64,000 nt of DNA from Streptomyces sp. NBC_01241. Its GTDB lineage: Bacteria; Actinomycetota; Actinomycetes; Streptomycetales; Streptomycetaceae. Below are positions 1 to 7,242 of this stretch, one piece after another (position 1 is the first letter of the stretch; every line of letters begins with the position of its first letter). The stretch lies in assembly GCF_041435435.1 (NCBI RefSeq), contig NZ_CP108494.1, positions 4,436,501 through 4,500,500 of the forward strand, in the 5' to 3' direction. The position numbers were made by a program, and so were the translations under genes. The notes under the pieces are model-generated. The model was not told the origin of the DNA and made no database searches. It worked only from the letters and a program-made list of their open reading frames with translations.

Positions 1-745
1 GCTGCTCGCGTTCGGGCAGCTGTACGAGCAGGTGCCGGACCAGGTCGCGGTGCTCGACCCCGGCGAGGGCCGGGTCCTCATAGCCGAGCCGGTCCAGCAG
101 TCCGGGCAGGCCGTCGCCCTCCTGGGCGGCCTCCAGTGAGGTCGCGTGGTAGGAGCGCCCCGCCTCGATGCAGGCCAGCACCTCGTCCTCGGAGATCCTC
201 AGCCGCTCGGCGATCTCCGCGGTGGTGGGCGAGCGGCCGTGGGCGGTCGTCAGGTCCTCGGTGGCGCCGGTGACCTGGACCCAGAGCTCGTGCAGCCGGC
301 GCGGGACGTGGACGGTGCGTACGTTGTCCCGGAAGTACCGCTTGATCTCGCCCACGACGGTCGGCATGGCGAAGGTCGGGAACTGGACGCCGCGTTCCGG
401 GTCGAACCGGTCGATGGCGTTGATCAGACCGATCGTGCCGACCTGGACGACGTCCTCCATCGGCTCGTTGCGGCTCCGGAAGCGCGCGGCGGCGTACCGC
501 ACGAGGGGCAGGTTCGCCTCGATCAGTGCAGCCCGTACCCGGCCGTGTTCCGGAGTCCCCGGCTCCAGGTTCTTGAGCTGGCCGAAGAGGACCTGGGTGA
601 GTGCCCTGGTGTCCGCGCCCCTGGTCCTGCCGGGCGTTGTCGCGGTGCTGTCGGGGGTCTCGGTCTGGATCGTCTGCGCTGCTTGGACCGTCTGGACGGT
701 CTGGACGGTCTGGGGAGGCACTTGAGGCGCTGTACTGGCCGGCAC
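1..745 (-). CDS. sigF: RNA polymerase sigma factor, SigB/SigF/SigG family (3' end beyond window)
   Basis: Stress/sporulation sigma factor that directs RNA polymerase to development promoters. The visible 248 codons start at a GTG (745) with an AGAGGGG-like ribosome site upstream. A Gln/Thr-rich N-terminus (repeated QTV triplets from 9-bp DNA repeats) is followed by region 2, with LPLVRYAAARF, then MEDVVQVGTIGLINAIDRFD and the FPTFAMPTVVGEIKRYFRD block, and by region 3 (VPRRLHELW). Region 4 is cut off by the window edge. Gene order with Dabb protein, tRNA-Ser, tadA and upp matches the Streptomyces sigF neighbourhood, which is why the symbol is used. In the family, activity is controlled by anti-sigma factors, which are not seen here. 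Confidence 0.9.
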   Translation of the reverse strand, partial: MPASTAPQVPPQTVQTVQTVQAAQTIQTETPDSTATTPGRTRGADTRALTQVLFGQLKNLEPGTPEHGRVRAALIEANLPLVRYAAARFRSRNEPMEDVVQVGTIGLINAIDRFDPERGVQFPTFAMPTVVGEIKRYFRDNVRTVHVPRRLHELWVQVTGATEDLTTAHGRSPTTAEIAERLRISEDEVLACIEAGRSYHATSLEAAQEGDGLPGLLDRLGYEDPALAGVEHRDLVRHLLVQLPEREQ

Positions 746-874
746 GATGACGCCACCCCTCTGCGGTCAACTTCGGTCAACTCATCCGTCAAAAGCGGTC
801 ATAGCATCACAAGACATGTCCACTGTGTGCAAGCACCGCATGACGTCGTGTTGGGGTCAACTTGGTTTAAACAC

Positions 875-908
875 TAAAAAAAGCCCCTCACCGCAATGGT
901 GAGGGGCT
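875..908 (-). terminator. Rho-independent terminator of the Dabb gene
   Basis: An 11-bp perfect stem (AGCCCCTCACC / GGTGAGGGGCT) with a 5-nt loop is followed on the minus strand by a run of seven T residues (875-881 on the plus strand are A). It lies just downstream of the Dabb protein gene and separates it from sigF. Confidence 0.85.
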
Positions 909-942
909 CGGAGGACCGGCTACGGCAGGCGGAGCGGGCGGA

Positions 943-1236
943 TCAGAACGGATAGTCGGCAATCACCCAGGTGGCGAACGCGCGCCACTGGCCGGCGGCG
1001 GCCTGATGGGCCGGATGCTCGATGTAGCGCTTCAGGGCGTCCTCGTCGGCGACCGCGGAGTTGATGGCGAAGTCGTACGCGATCGGCCGGTCGGTGATGT
1101 TCCAGGCGCACTCCCAGAACTCCAGCTCGGGGACCTGCCCCTCCAGCTCCCGGAAGGCCTGCGCCCCGGCGACGACCCGCGGGTCGTCCCGCTCGACGCC
1201 GTCGTTCAGCTTGAACAGGACCAGATGGCGGATCAC
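943..1236 (-). CDS. Dabb (stress-responsive alpha/beta barrel) domain protein
   Basis: A 97-residue single-domain protein of the Dabb family, a small ferredoxin-like dimeric barrel. It begins MIRHLVLFKL, the usual Dabb opening strand, and contains WECAWNI and the ending ATWVIADYPF. Members have been linked to stress or to small-molecule binding and catalysis; the role here is unknown. The GTG start at 1236 is preceded by TAGGAG, which overlaps the stop codon of the upstream 54-residue gene, so the two are probably co-transcribed and end at the strong terminator at 875-908. Confidence 0.8.
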   Translation of the reverse strand: MIRHLVLFKLNDGVERDDPRVVAGAQAFRELEGQVPELEFWECAWNITDRPIAYDFAINSAVADEDALKRYIEHPAHQAAAGQWRAFATWVIADYPF

Positions 1237-1245
1237 GGGGTACTC

Positions 1246-1410
1246 CTAGTTCACGAGCGCGGACATGAAGTCCCCGACGCTCTGCGCGGCACTCGAAACG
1301 CCCTCGAACCCTATCTGGACGAGATCCGCCGACCGCTCCGGGGACGCGATGATCGTGTACATAACGAAGACGACTACCACGATGAGAGCTATCTTCTTCG
1401 CTTGCACCAT
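1246..1410 (-). CDS. Small single-span membrane protein (54 aa)
   Basis: The product starts MVQAKKIALIVVVVFVMYTI: two lysines followed by one hydrophobic helix (about residues 7-23), then a short polar tail ending DFMSALVN. It is likely a bitopic membrane peptide. Its stop codon carries the ribosome-binding site of the Dabb gene (9 bp gap between stop and start), implying one operon. GC-rich codon use supports real coding. No function is recognised. Confidence 0.6.
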   Translation of the reverse strand: MVQAKKIALIVVVVFVMYTIIASPERSADLVQIGFEGVSSAAQSVGDFMSALVN

Positions 1411-1750
1411 CAACCCCTGCTTCCCCTTCGATCCCCTGTGCAGTGTGGCGATTCTATCCGCACGGATGGCCGTATCCCTCGGTTGTTTGCGACCACTCCG
1501 CGGCCTTTAAGGACCAAGGGCCCGGTCATGGGGGTCCTTTGCCCTCTCCTGAGGCCTCTGTGAGGCCGCAGGATGGAGGGTGAGCCCTGCGGATCCGACA
1601 GGAATTCCGAGGGGCGGGGGACAGGACGTCACTGTGGGGTCCTCGCCGCGAGCTTTTCCTTGACCGCTGCGAGGGCCTGAACGGCCTGTTCTCCCTCGGG
1701 GGAAGCGGCTTGTCCCCCCGATGCCGCTTCCCCCGACCAGGACTTCCCGG

Positions 1751-1802
1751 ACCGGCTGTGGTCCCGGGTACGACGACCGTCGCGCCCGTGACCACAGCCG
1801 GT
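1751..1802. repeat. 13-bp perfect inverted repeat
   Basis: ACCGGCTGTGGTC at 1751-1763 is repeated inverted at 1790-1802 with a 26-base spacer. No gene ends close by, so it could be a structured RNA element, a terminator remnant or a protein site. Confidence 0.5.
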
Positions 1803-1820
1803 CCGCGTGCGTATGGCGCG

Positions 1821-1870
1821 TCGGTACGCGTCGGTACGCGTCGGTACGCGTCGGTACGCGTCGGTACGAG
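1821..1870. repeat. 10-bp tandem repeat, five units
   Basis: TCGGTACGCG occurs at 1821, 1831, 1841 and 1851, with a degenerate fifth copy at 1861. It lies 3' of tRNA-Ser(CGA), and copy number is probably unstable. Confidence 0.75.
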
Positions 1871-1886
1871 GCGGTGCGGGAAACTC

Positions 1887-1917
1887 GAAGGGCCCGACGC
1901 GATGCGCCGGGCCCTTC
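1887..1917 (-). terminator. Putative terminator of tRNA-Ser(CGA)
   Basis: A 10-bp stem (GAAGGGCCCG / CGGGCCCTTC) lies 8 bases beyond the tRNA 3' end. There is no long T-run on the minus strand, as is common in streptomycete terminators. Confidence 0.55.
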
Positions 1918-1924
1918 ACAAGAG

Positions 1925-2009
1925 CGGTAGCGGAGGGATTTGAACCCTCGGTGAGTTTCCCCACACTCGCTTTCGAGGCGAGCTCCTTCGGCCGCTCGGA
2001 CACGCTACC
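1925..2009 (-). tRNA. tRNA-Ser(CGA)
   Basis: An 85-nt cloverleaf with acceptor GGTAGCG/CGCTACC, anticodon loop CTCGAAA (anticodon CGA), the long variable arm typical of serine tRNAs, a T-loop GGTTCAAATCC and discriminator G. CCA is not encoded. Confidence 0.93.
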
Positions 2010-2054
2010 GAGAGAGAGCTTAGACCATCCCGGGGCGTGGACAGAAATCCAATG

Positions 2055-2651
2055 TCAGAGGTTGCGGAAGAACGCCGTCAGCCGGTCGGCGCAGCTGTCC
2101 TCCAGCACTCCGTGGATCACCTCCGGACGGTGGTTGAGCCGGCGGTCGCGTACGACGTCCCAGAGCGAGCCCGCCGCCCCCGCCTTCTCGTCGCGCGCCC
2201 CGTAGACCACCCGGTCCACGCGGGCCTGGACCAGCGCGCCCGCGCACATCGTGCAGGGCTCCAGGGTGACCACCAGGGTGCATCCGGACAGCCGCCACCG
2301 GCCGAGCGCCGCGGCGGCGCGGCGGAGGGCGAGGATCTCGGCGTGCGCGGTCGGGTCGCCGGTCGCCTCGCGTTCGTTGTGCCCCGCGGCGAGCAGGGCG
2401 CCGTCCGGGCCGAGCACGACGGCGCCGACCGGCACATCGCCGGCCCGCGCCGCCAGGTCGGCCTCGGCCAGGGCGTGGCGCATGTGCGCCCGCCACGGGT
2501 CTCTTACGGGATCGTGCGGATCTTCTACGGGGTCGTGCGGGCCTCTTGTGGGCTCGCACGGTTCGCATGGCTCACGCGGTTCACATGGTTCGCGCGGTTC
2601 GCGTGGTTCACGCGGTGCCGGTGGTCCTTGCGGGTGCGGTGGTTCGCTCAC
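2055..2651 (-). CDS. tadA: tRNA adenosine(34) deaminase TadA
   Basis: Zinc deaminase that converts A34 to inosine in tRNA-Arg(ACG). The catalytic signature is complete: THAEILAL (His ligand and general-base Glu) and the PCTMCAGAL pair of Cys ligands, within a normal cytidine-deaminase fold ending in FFRNL. The family usually begins near the internal MRHALAEADLAARAGD, whose ATG is at 2483-2481. The upstream frame adds about 56 residues of Arg/Glu/Pro/Cys repeats encoded by 9-bp tandem DNA repeats, so the real start may be 2483. The next upstream gene, for the TadA-associated protein, ends 10 bp away, indicating an operon. Confidence 0.9.
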   Translation of the reverse strand: MSEPPHPQGPPAPREPREPREPCEPREPCEPCEPTRGPHDPVEDPHDPVRDPWRAHMRHALAEADLAARAGDVPVGAVVLGPDGALLAAGHNEREATGDPTAHAEILALRRAAAALGRWRLSGCTLVVTLEPCTMCAGALVQARVDRVVYGARDEKAGAAGSLWDVVRDRRLNHRPEVIHGVLEDSCADRLTAFFRNL

Positions 2652-2660
2652 CCGCGGACC

Positions 2661-3227
2661 CTAACGGACGGCCTCCATGACCTCGGCCGCACCCAGCGCG
2701 TCCGCGATCTCCACCAGTGCGTCCGTACGCAGCATCAGCAGCTCCGCCTCGGGGAGCCCGAGGTCGGCCAGGACCCCGGTGTCACCGAGCGGGCCCGCCG
2801 GTACGGCGTCGGCATCGAGTCCGTCGTCGTCATCGTCGTTGGTGTCGTCGTTGTCGTTGTCGGGGGTGATGTCCGGTTCGTCGTCCTCAGTACCGTCGAG
2901 GCCGACGAGCTCTTCGAGGGCGGCAATGGTGTCGTCGGCCCCGGGTTCGCGGCCGAGCAGTTCATCGGTGAGCAGGATCTCCCCGTACGAGGAGCGGGCG
3001 GCGGCGGTGGCATCGGAGACGAAGATACGGGGGTCTTCCTCACCATCCACCCGGACGACGCCGAACCAGGCGTCCTCCTGCTCGATGAAGACGAGCACCG
3101 TGTCCTCGTCCACCGAGGCCGCGCGGGCCAGATCCGTCAGGTCGGACAGGGTCTCCACATCGTCGAGTTCCGTGTCGCTCGCTTCCCACCCGTCTTCGGT
3201 GCGCGCGAGCAGTGCGGCGAAGTACAC
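2661..3227 (-). CDS. Putative tRNA adenosine deaminase-associated protein
   Basis: 188 residues starting at a GTG (3227) with GGGAGAG six bases upstream; an ATG seven codons earlier (3248) has a poorer ribosome site. It begins MYFAALLARTEDGWEASD and matches the actinobacterial family regularly found beside tadA (TIGR03941, from memory). A strongly acidic Asp/Asn run lies around residues 125-135, followed by a conserved C-terminus with LGLPEAELLMLRTDALVEIA. It is the gene directly upstream of tadA. A function in tRNA editing is inferred from linkage only. Confidence 0.75.
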   Translation of the reverse strand: MYFAALLARTEDGWEASDTELDDVETLSDLTDLARAASVDEDTVLVFIEQEDAWFGVVRVDGEEDPRIFVSDATAAARSSYGEILLTDELLGREPGADDTIAALEELVGLDGTEDDEPDITPDNDNDDTNDDDDDGLDADAVPAGPLGDTGVLADLGLPEAELLMLRTDALVEIADALGAAEVMEAVR

Positions 3228-3414
3228 CGTGACTCTCCCACTGGTCATAGGGGTGTCGGTCCGGCGGGAGGGCAGTCGGTGGTCCGGCTGTCCTGCGTCC
3301 CGCCCACCGGAATCGTGGCAGAAACAAGGCCATTGCGAGAGGAGTTCGGCCGTTGCGTCGGCCATCAGTTCTCCTGGACGCCGCCACCAGGGGGACGCCG
3401 GGCCGCCGTCCGAC

Positions 3415-3633
3415 CTACCAACGGAAGGTTCGCATCCGCATGGCCTGGCGCATTCGGGCGGCCCGTACCCGGCGTGGCTGGACCCGGTCGCGGAGCGCCT
3501 TCGCCTCATGAAGCTCGCGCAGGAACTGGGCGCGCCGCCTGCGGCGCGCCGTCTCGGTCTCCCGCGGGTCTTCGGCGTTCTGCGGGACCGGCGTGTCCGG
3601 CTGGTCCCGCTCCCGCTGTTCCCCGTCCGGCAT
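3415..3633 (-). CDS. Small basic conserved protein (72 aa)
   Basis: Starts MPDGEQRERDQ and is dominated by basic helices: ARRRRRAQFLRELHEAKALR, then RRVRAARMRQAMRMRTFRW at the C-terminus. The Arg-rich tail recurs in streptomycetes in this tadA-upp interval (recollection, not checked). A nucleic-acid-binding role is plausible from charge alone. It is divergent from upp (103 bp between starts). Confidence 0.6.
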   Translation of the reverse strand: MPDGEQRERDQPDTPVPQNAEDPRETETARRRRRAQFLRELHEAKALRDRVQPRRVRAARMRQAMRMRTFRW

Positions 3634-3736
3634 CGGCTCATCACCCCAAGGCTGGGTCCGTATGCCACCACCTTCCCTCCGAACATGCGGTTGATGCCAG
3701 CGCACGGGTGCGGGAGGCCCGGTTACTGTTGAGCCC

Positions 3737-4372
3737 ATGCGGATCCACGTCGTCGACCACCCACTGGTCGCGCACAAACTCACCACCCTGCGCGACAGGC
3801 GCACCGACTCCCCGACCTTCCGGCGGCTCGCCGACGAACTGGTCACCCTGCTCGCCTACGAGGCCACCCGGGATGTGCGCACCGAACAGGTCGACATCGA
3901 GACACCGGTCACACCGACGACCGGTGTGAAGCTGTCGCACCCGCGGCCGCTGGTCGTACCGATCCTGCGGGCCGGTCTCGGTATGCTCGACGGCATGGTG
4001 CGGCTGCTGCCGACCGCCGAGGTGGGCTTCCTGGGCATGATCCGGGACGAGGAGACGCTCCAGGCGTCCACGTACGCGACGCGGATGCCGGAGGACCTTT
4101 CGGGCCGCCAGGTGTACGTCCTGGACCCGATGCTGGCCACCGGAGGCACGCTGGTCGCGGCCATTCAGGAGCTGATCAAGCGCGGCGCGGACGATGTCAC
4201 CGCGGTCGTGCTCCTCGCGGCGCCCGAGGGCGTCGAGGTGATGGAGCGCGAGCTGGCGGGTACGCCGGTGACCGTGGTCACCGCCTCGGTCGACGAGCGG
4301 CTCAACGAGAACGGCTACATCGTCCCGGGCCTCGGTGACGCGGGCGACCGGATGTACGGCACGGTCGGCTAG
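3737..4372 (+). CDS. upp: Uracil phosphoribosyltransferase
   Basis: Pyrimidine salvage: uracil + PRPP gives UMP + PPi. 211 residues, the usual length. Family blocks are present: MRIHVVDHPLVAHKLT at the start, VVPILRAGLGMLDGM, the PRPP loop VLDPMLATGGTL (about residues 128-139) and the uracil-binding C-terminus with NENGYIVPGLGDAGDR. Single gene, convergent with the LytR_C gene; a strong hairpin at 4409-4435 lies between them. Confidence 0.95.
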   Translation: MRIHVVDHPLVAHKLTTLRDRRTDSPTFRRLADELVTLLAYEATRDVRTEQVDIETPVTPTTGVKLSHPRPLVVPILRAGLGMLDGMVRLLPTAEVGFLGMIRDEETLQASTYATRMPEDLSGRQVYVLDPMLATGGTLVAAIQELIKRGADDVTAVVLLAAPEGVEVMERELAGTPVTVVTASVDERLNENGYIVPGLGDAGDRMYGTVG

Positions 4373-4408
4373 GACCGTCGTCCGGATCGGGCCCGAGCGG
4401 GTCGGGTG

Positions 4409-4435
4409 CGGCTGCCGGGTCCGGCCCGGCAGCCG
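4409..4435. terminator. Bidirectional terminator between upp and the LytR_C gene
   Basis: An 11-bp perfect stem (CGGCTGCCGGG / CCCGGCAGCCG) with a 5-nt loop lies exactly in the convergent gap. There is no T-run, so it would act as a GC-rich streptomycete-type hairpin. Confidence 0.65.
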
Positions 4436-5053
4436 TCAGCAGGACGGCGCCGGGGACGGATTCGTCAGGGCCGTGAGCGCGTCGGCGGCCGACTGGGGCG
4501 TGCTGAACGCCGTGAACTTCGTACCGAGAATCAGATCGACGTCCGCCGTTCTGCGGGCATCGGTCTTGAGGACGGCCCCCTGCAACTGCGTACCGAGGAC
4601 CGGGAACGAGCCGTTCGTGGCCGACGGAGCGCCGAGCAGCACCCCCGGGCCGGCGACCTTCTTGTCGTACGCGGCCGGGGCGTTCCCCACCTTGCCGATG
4701 GTGAAGCCGCGCTTCTTCAGCTCGTCGGCAGCCTTCTTGGCGAGGCCGCTGCGCGGTGTCGCGTTGTAGACGTTGACGGTGATCTTCGCGGGCTTCGGCA
4801 GCGCCTTCGCGGGCGTGGACGGCTTGGCCGACGAGCAGTCCGTCTTGTGGTCGGCGGCGCTGGCCTGCCTGTCGCCGCCCGTGAAGACGTCGATGAGCTG
4901 CAGCGTGCCCCATCCGGCCAGCCCGAGGGCGACCACGGAAGCGGTGGCAGCGAGGATCAGTTTGCCGCGACGCCTGGGGCGGCGCATGCGCGGGTACTTG
5001 TCGCCCGTGATGCGGTACTTTCCGCCCATGCCGGGGGGAGTGAGCATGCTCAT
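4436..5053 (-). CDS. LytR C-terminal (LytR_C) domain membrane protein
   Basis: 205 residues. The N-terminus is cytoplasmic and basic (RMRRPRRRGK), with one transmembrane helix at about residues 31-53 (LILAATASVVALGLAGW), a linker, and an extracellular LytR_C domain with VNVYNATPRSGLAKKAADEL and ending TNPSPAPSC. LytR_C domains accompany cell-wall LCP proteins; this one has no catalytic LCP domain. The start is the first of two close ATGs. Confidence 0.75.
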   Translation of the reverse strand: MSMLTPPGMGGKYRITGDKYPRMRRPRRRGKLILAATASVVALGLAGWGTLQLIDVFTGGDRQASAADHKTDCSSAKPSTPAKALPKPAKITVNVYNATPRSGLAKKAADELKKRGFTIGKVGNAPAAYDKKVAGPGVLLGAPSATNGSFPVLGTQLQGAVLKTDARRTADVDLILGTKFTAFSTPQSAADALTALTNPSPAPSC

Positions 5054-5247
5054 GGGCGCAGCGTAGTGCGGCCTGGTGATGATGCCTACTAAATGATCAA
5101 TGGATCGCGCCCGTCCGGGTGTGAAAGCACCCGAACGAACCCGGCGCGAGGCGTCCGAAGGGCCTACGGGTCCGTACGGGAATCCGCAGAGAATCCGCAG
5201 GGTGTCCGCGGACCGCCCGGATCGCCCGGATCGCCCGAGAGCCTTCG

Positions 5248-5544
5248 TCAGCCGAGTTCGAGCACCCGGGCGTGGAGTACCTGGCGCTGCTGAAGCGCGG
5301 CGCGGACCGCGCGGTGCAGTCCGTCCTCCAGGTAGAGATCGCCCTGCCACTTCACGACGTGCGCGAAGAGGTCGCCGTAGAACGTCGAGTCCTCGGCCAG
5401 GAGGGTCTCCAGGTCCAGGTTGCCCTTGGTGGTCACCAACTGATCGAGGCGGACCGGGCGCGGCGCGACGTCCGCCCACTGCCGGGTGCTTTCCCGGCCG
5501 TGGTCGGGATAAGGCCGCCCATTTCCGATGCGCTTGAAGATCAC
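5248..5544 (-). CDS. Conserved actinobacterial protein, ParB/VapB-like annotation (98 aa)
   Basis: Starts MIFKRIGNGRPYPDHG. The C-terminal half has KWQGDLYLEDGLHRAVRAAL, a DG-x-HR arrangement reminiscent of the ParB/Srx-fold nuclease core. Orthologues beside the LytR_C gene are conserved in streptomycetes and are sometimes labelled VapB-family antitoxins, but no toxin gene lies next to it here. Function unknown. Confidence 0.6.
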   Translation of the reverse strand: MIFKRIGNGRPYPDHGRESTRQWADVAPRPVRLDQLVTTKGNLDLETLLAEDSTFYGDLFAHVVKWQGDLYLEDGLHRAVRAALQQRQVLHARVLELG

Positions 5545-5647
5545 ACGGAAAGCCTACCGGGCAAGAGCCTCCGGGCGCAGCCATGGTGCGGGACTGCGAT
5601 GCTGGCGATATCGCTGCAAACCCATGCATTCCGGAATAGAGGCCGTG

Positions 5648-5812
5648 ATGAGTGACAGTGACAGCACGGGTGGAGGCCCGGGTTCGGACACCGGAGGCGC
5701 CGTAGTGCTGTCGGCGCAGGCGCAGGAGATTGCCGACGGGTACGCCGTCTCCGCGGCCGCACTCGATCTGGGCGCGCTGCTCTGGGACGGTGCGTGGCGC
5801 GCGGCGTCGTAG
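5648..5812 (+). pseudogene. N-terminal remnant of a HerA-like (DUF853) ATPase
   Basis: A 54-codon frame with start ATG at 5648 and AGAGG upstream. Its residues LSAQAQEIADGYAVSAAALD then LGALLWDG resemble the first ~50 residues of HerA-like helicase-domain proteins. In intact members the Walker A segment follows soon after this motif. Here the frame ends WRAAS then stop, and no P-loop occurs before the next gene at 5894. The body of the gene, normally about 500 codons, is missing. Family assignment is from memory of the N-terminus. Confidence 0.6.
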
Positions 5813-5893
5813 CGCGTGGTCTGCTTTGTGCTGTCGACTGGGTGTCGTCGAAGTGGTGTTGCCTGCTCGGTGTCGTCTCTTACTTGGCGTCTC

Positions 5894-6511
5894 CTACTTG
5901 TCGGCTGGGCGTTTGACCGTCCTGGCCGCCTGTTTGGCCTGCTGCTTGTACGCGCGGACCTCGGCGAGTGATTCCGGGCCGGTGATGTCGGCGACCGACC
6001 GGTACGAGCCCGCCTCGCCGTACGGTCCGGCCGCCTCCCGCCAGCCCGTCGGACGGACCCCGAACTGCTTGCCCAGCAGAGCCAGGAAGATCTGCGCCTT
6101 CTGCGTGCCGAACCCCGGCAGGGCGTTCAGCCGTTTCCGCAGCTCGGCCCCGGTGGAGACATCGCTCCACACCGCGCTCGCGTCGCCGTCGTACTCCGCC
6201 ACCAGGTATTGGCACAACTGCTGCACCCGCTTGGCCATGGAGCCCGGATAGCGGTGCAGGGCGGGTTTGGTGGTGAAGAGTTCGACGAAGGCCTCCGGGT
6301 CGTAGGCGGCGATCTCATGGGCGTCCAGGTCGTCTCCGCCCATCCGCACGGCCAGGGTGTACGGGCCGGAGAAGGCCCATTCCATCGGCACCTGCTGGTC
6401 CAGCAGCATGCCGACCAGAGCGGCGAGCGGGCTGCGCGCCAGGAGCTCGTCCGCCGCCGGCTCCTGGGCGATCTGCAGGGTGAGATCCCGGTCCTTGTTG
6501 CTCTTGGTCAT
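5894..6511 (-). CDS. HhH-GPD-type base-excision repair protein
   Basis: 205 residues. Blocks LAALVGMLLDQQVPMEWAFS and the helix-hairpin-helix LPGFGTQKAQIFLALLGKQF identify the HhH-GPD glycosylase fold. In MutY/EndoIII-type enzymes a catalytic Asp lies about 25 residues after the hairpin's Leu; here that position falls in RPTGWRE with no Asp, and no FeS-cluster Cys loop follows. It may be a DNA-binding homologue or use a different residue. The start at 6511 was chosen over 6523 (four extra codons); neither ribosome site is strong. Confidence 0.75.
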   Translation of the reverse strand: MTKSNKDRDLTLQIAQEPAADELLARSPLAALVGMLLDQQVPMEWAFSGPYTLAVRMGGDDLDAHEIAAYDPEAFVELFTTKPALHRYPGSMAKRVQQLCQYLVAEYDGDASAVWSDVSTGAELRKRLNALPGFGTQKAQIFLALLGKQFGVRPTGWREAAGPYGEAGSYRSVADITGPESLAEVRAYKQQAKQAARTVKRPADK

Positions 6512-6700
6512 GCCTTCGATCATCCCGACGGTGGCGTGGCCCGGCTACTCCACCGCCCGTCGATGCAGCCGTTTGCCTCCGAATTCCGTTCGAGGGGCGA
6601 AGAGGAGGCGCGGAGGAGGAGAGGGGGGCGGAGGCGGCGGGGGCGGAGCGATGTCGGTACGCGGGCGTGACTGTCAGTGGTGGATGGGAGGATCGGGAAT

Positions 6701-6916
6701 GTGGACGTCGACAACTGGAAGTTAGTTCTGGAGTGTTGGAGCAGGCGCCGGGTCGCCGCCCGGGAGCTGCTCGATCCCGAGGAAGCCGAGGACGGCCAGG
6801 AGGCGTACGGGTACACGATCGACGGCGACGGGCCCACGATGCGGGGCACGCTTCTCGCGCCGCTCGACGCGCTCGCTTCCGGTGGGCCCGCGCTCGACGC
6901 GATCGCGGCGGTGTAA
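6701..6916 (+). CDS. Small hypothetical protein (71 aa) with a TTA codon
   Basis: GTG start at 6701 preceded by GGGAGG. The frame has strong GC bias at third positions, supporting coding. The product starts MDVDNWKLVLECWSRRRVAA and is acidic in the middle (DPEEAEDGQEAYGY). Codon 8 is TTA, which in Streptomyces needs the bldA tRNA. No family recognised. It precedes the CIS locus and may be unrelated to it. Confidence 0.45.
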   Translation: MDVDNWKLVLECWSRRRVAARELLDPEEAEDGQEAYGYTIDGDGPTMRGTLLAPLDALASGGPALDAIAAV

Positions 6917-7242
6917 GGGGTCTCAATGCCCCGGTTCGCGCTGAGGAGCGGGCGGTTGCACCCAGTGGCGGCGAGGTCGTGGATCAGGCCACCGGGGCCG
7001 GGCGAGGGGCGTACCACCGTCACCGCTGTCGCGGTCCTGCGCACCCGCACGGAAGGGTGATGTCTCGTTCGGCCCGGCCGCCCACCGGGCCCCGTGGTGG
7101 GACCCGGATGCCCGAAGGGGCAGCGGCGGCTGCCCCCGGCCGACGGGATCCGGGCTGGACGAGGCAGTGGCACGTCGTGAAGGTGGAGTGGTGGGGCCAT
7201 CACGACGCGCCTTCGACCGGGGCGCGGTCAGGGGAGATGACG
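6917..7242. other. Intergenic region upstream of the eCIS core gene
   Basis: About 325 bases. The frame of the downstream gene stays open here, but without a ribosome site or recognisable homology until AGGGGAG at 7230-7236. It presumably holds the promoter of the DUF4157 gene; no convincing -10/-35 pair stands out. Confidence 0.4.

Larger units (their letters stand above)
1411..1924. other. Non-coding stretch with inverted and tandem repeats
   Basis: I see no credible gene in these roughly 510 bases. Open frames here either lack ribosome sites or run through the tRNA. The stretch holds a 13-bp inverted repeat (1751-1763 / 1790-1802), a 10-bp tandem repeat (1821-1870) and a tRNA-distal hairpin (1887-1917), listed separately. 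Confidence 0.5.

Noticed and set aside
1629..2003. Minus-strand open frame of 124 codons
   Set aside because: Its first 26 codons are the tRNA-Ser gene read as protein, and the remainder has no ribosome site or homology.
4436..5629. 397-codon version of the LytR_C gene
   Set aside because: The upstream extension covers the neighbouring 98-residue gene in another frame; the membrane topology starts cleanly at 5053.
7020..7240. N-terminal extension of the eCIS core protein
   Set aside because: The open frame has no ribosome site and low-complexity content; AGGGGAG before 7243 sets the start.
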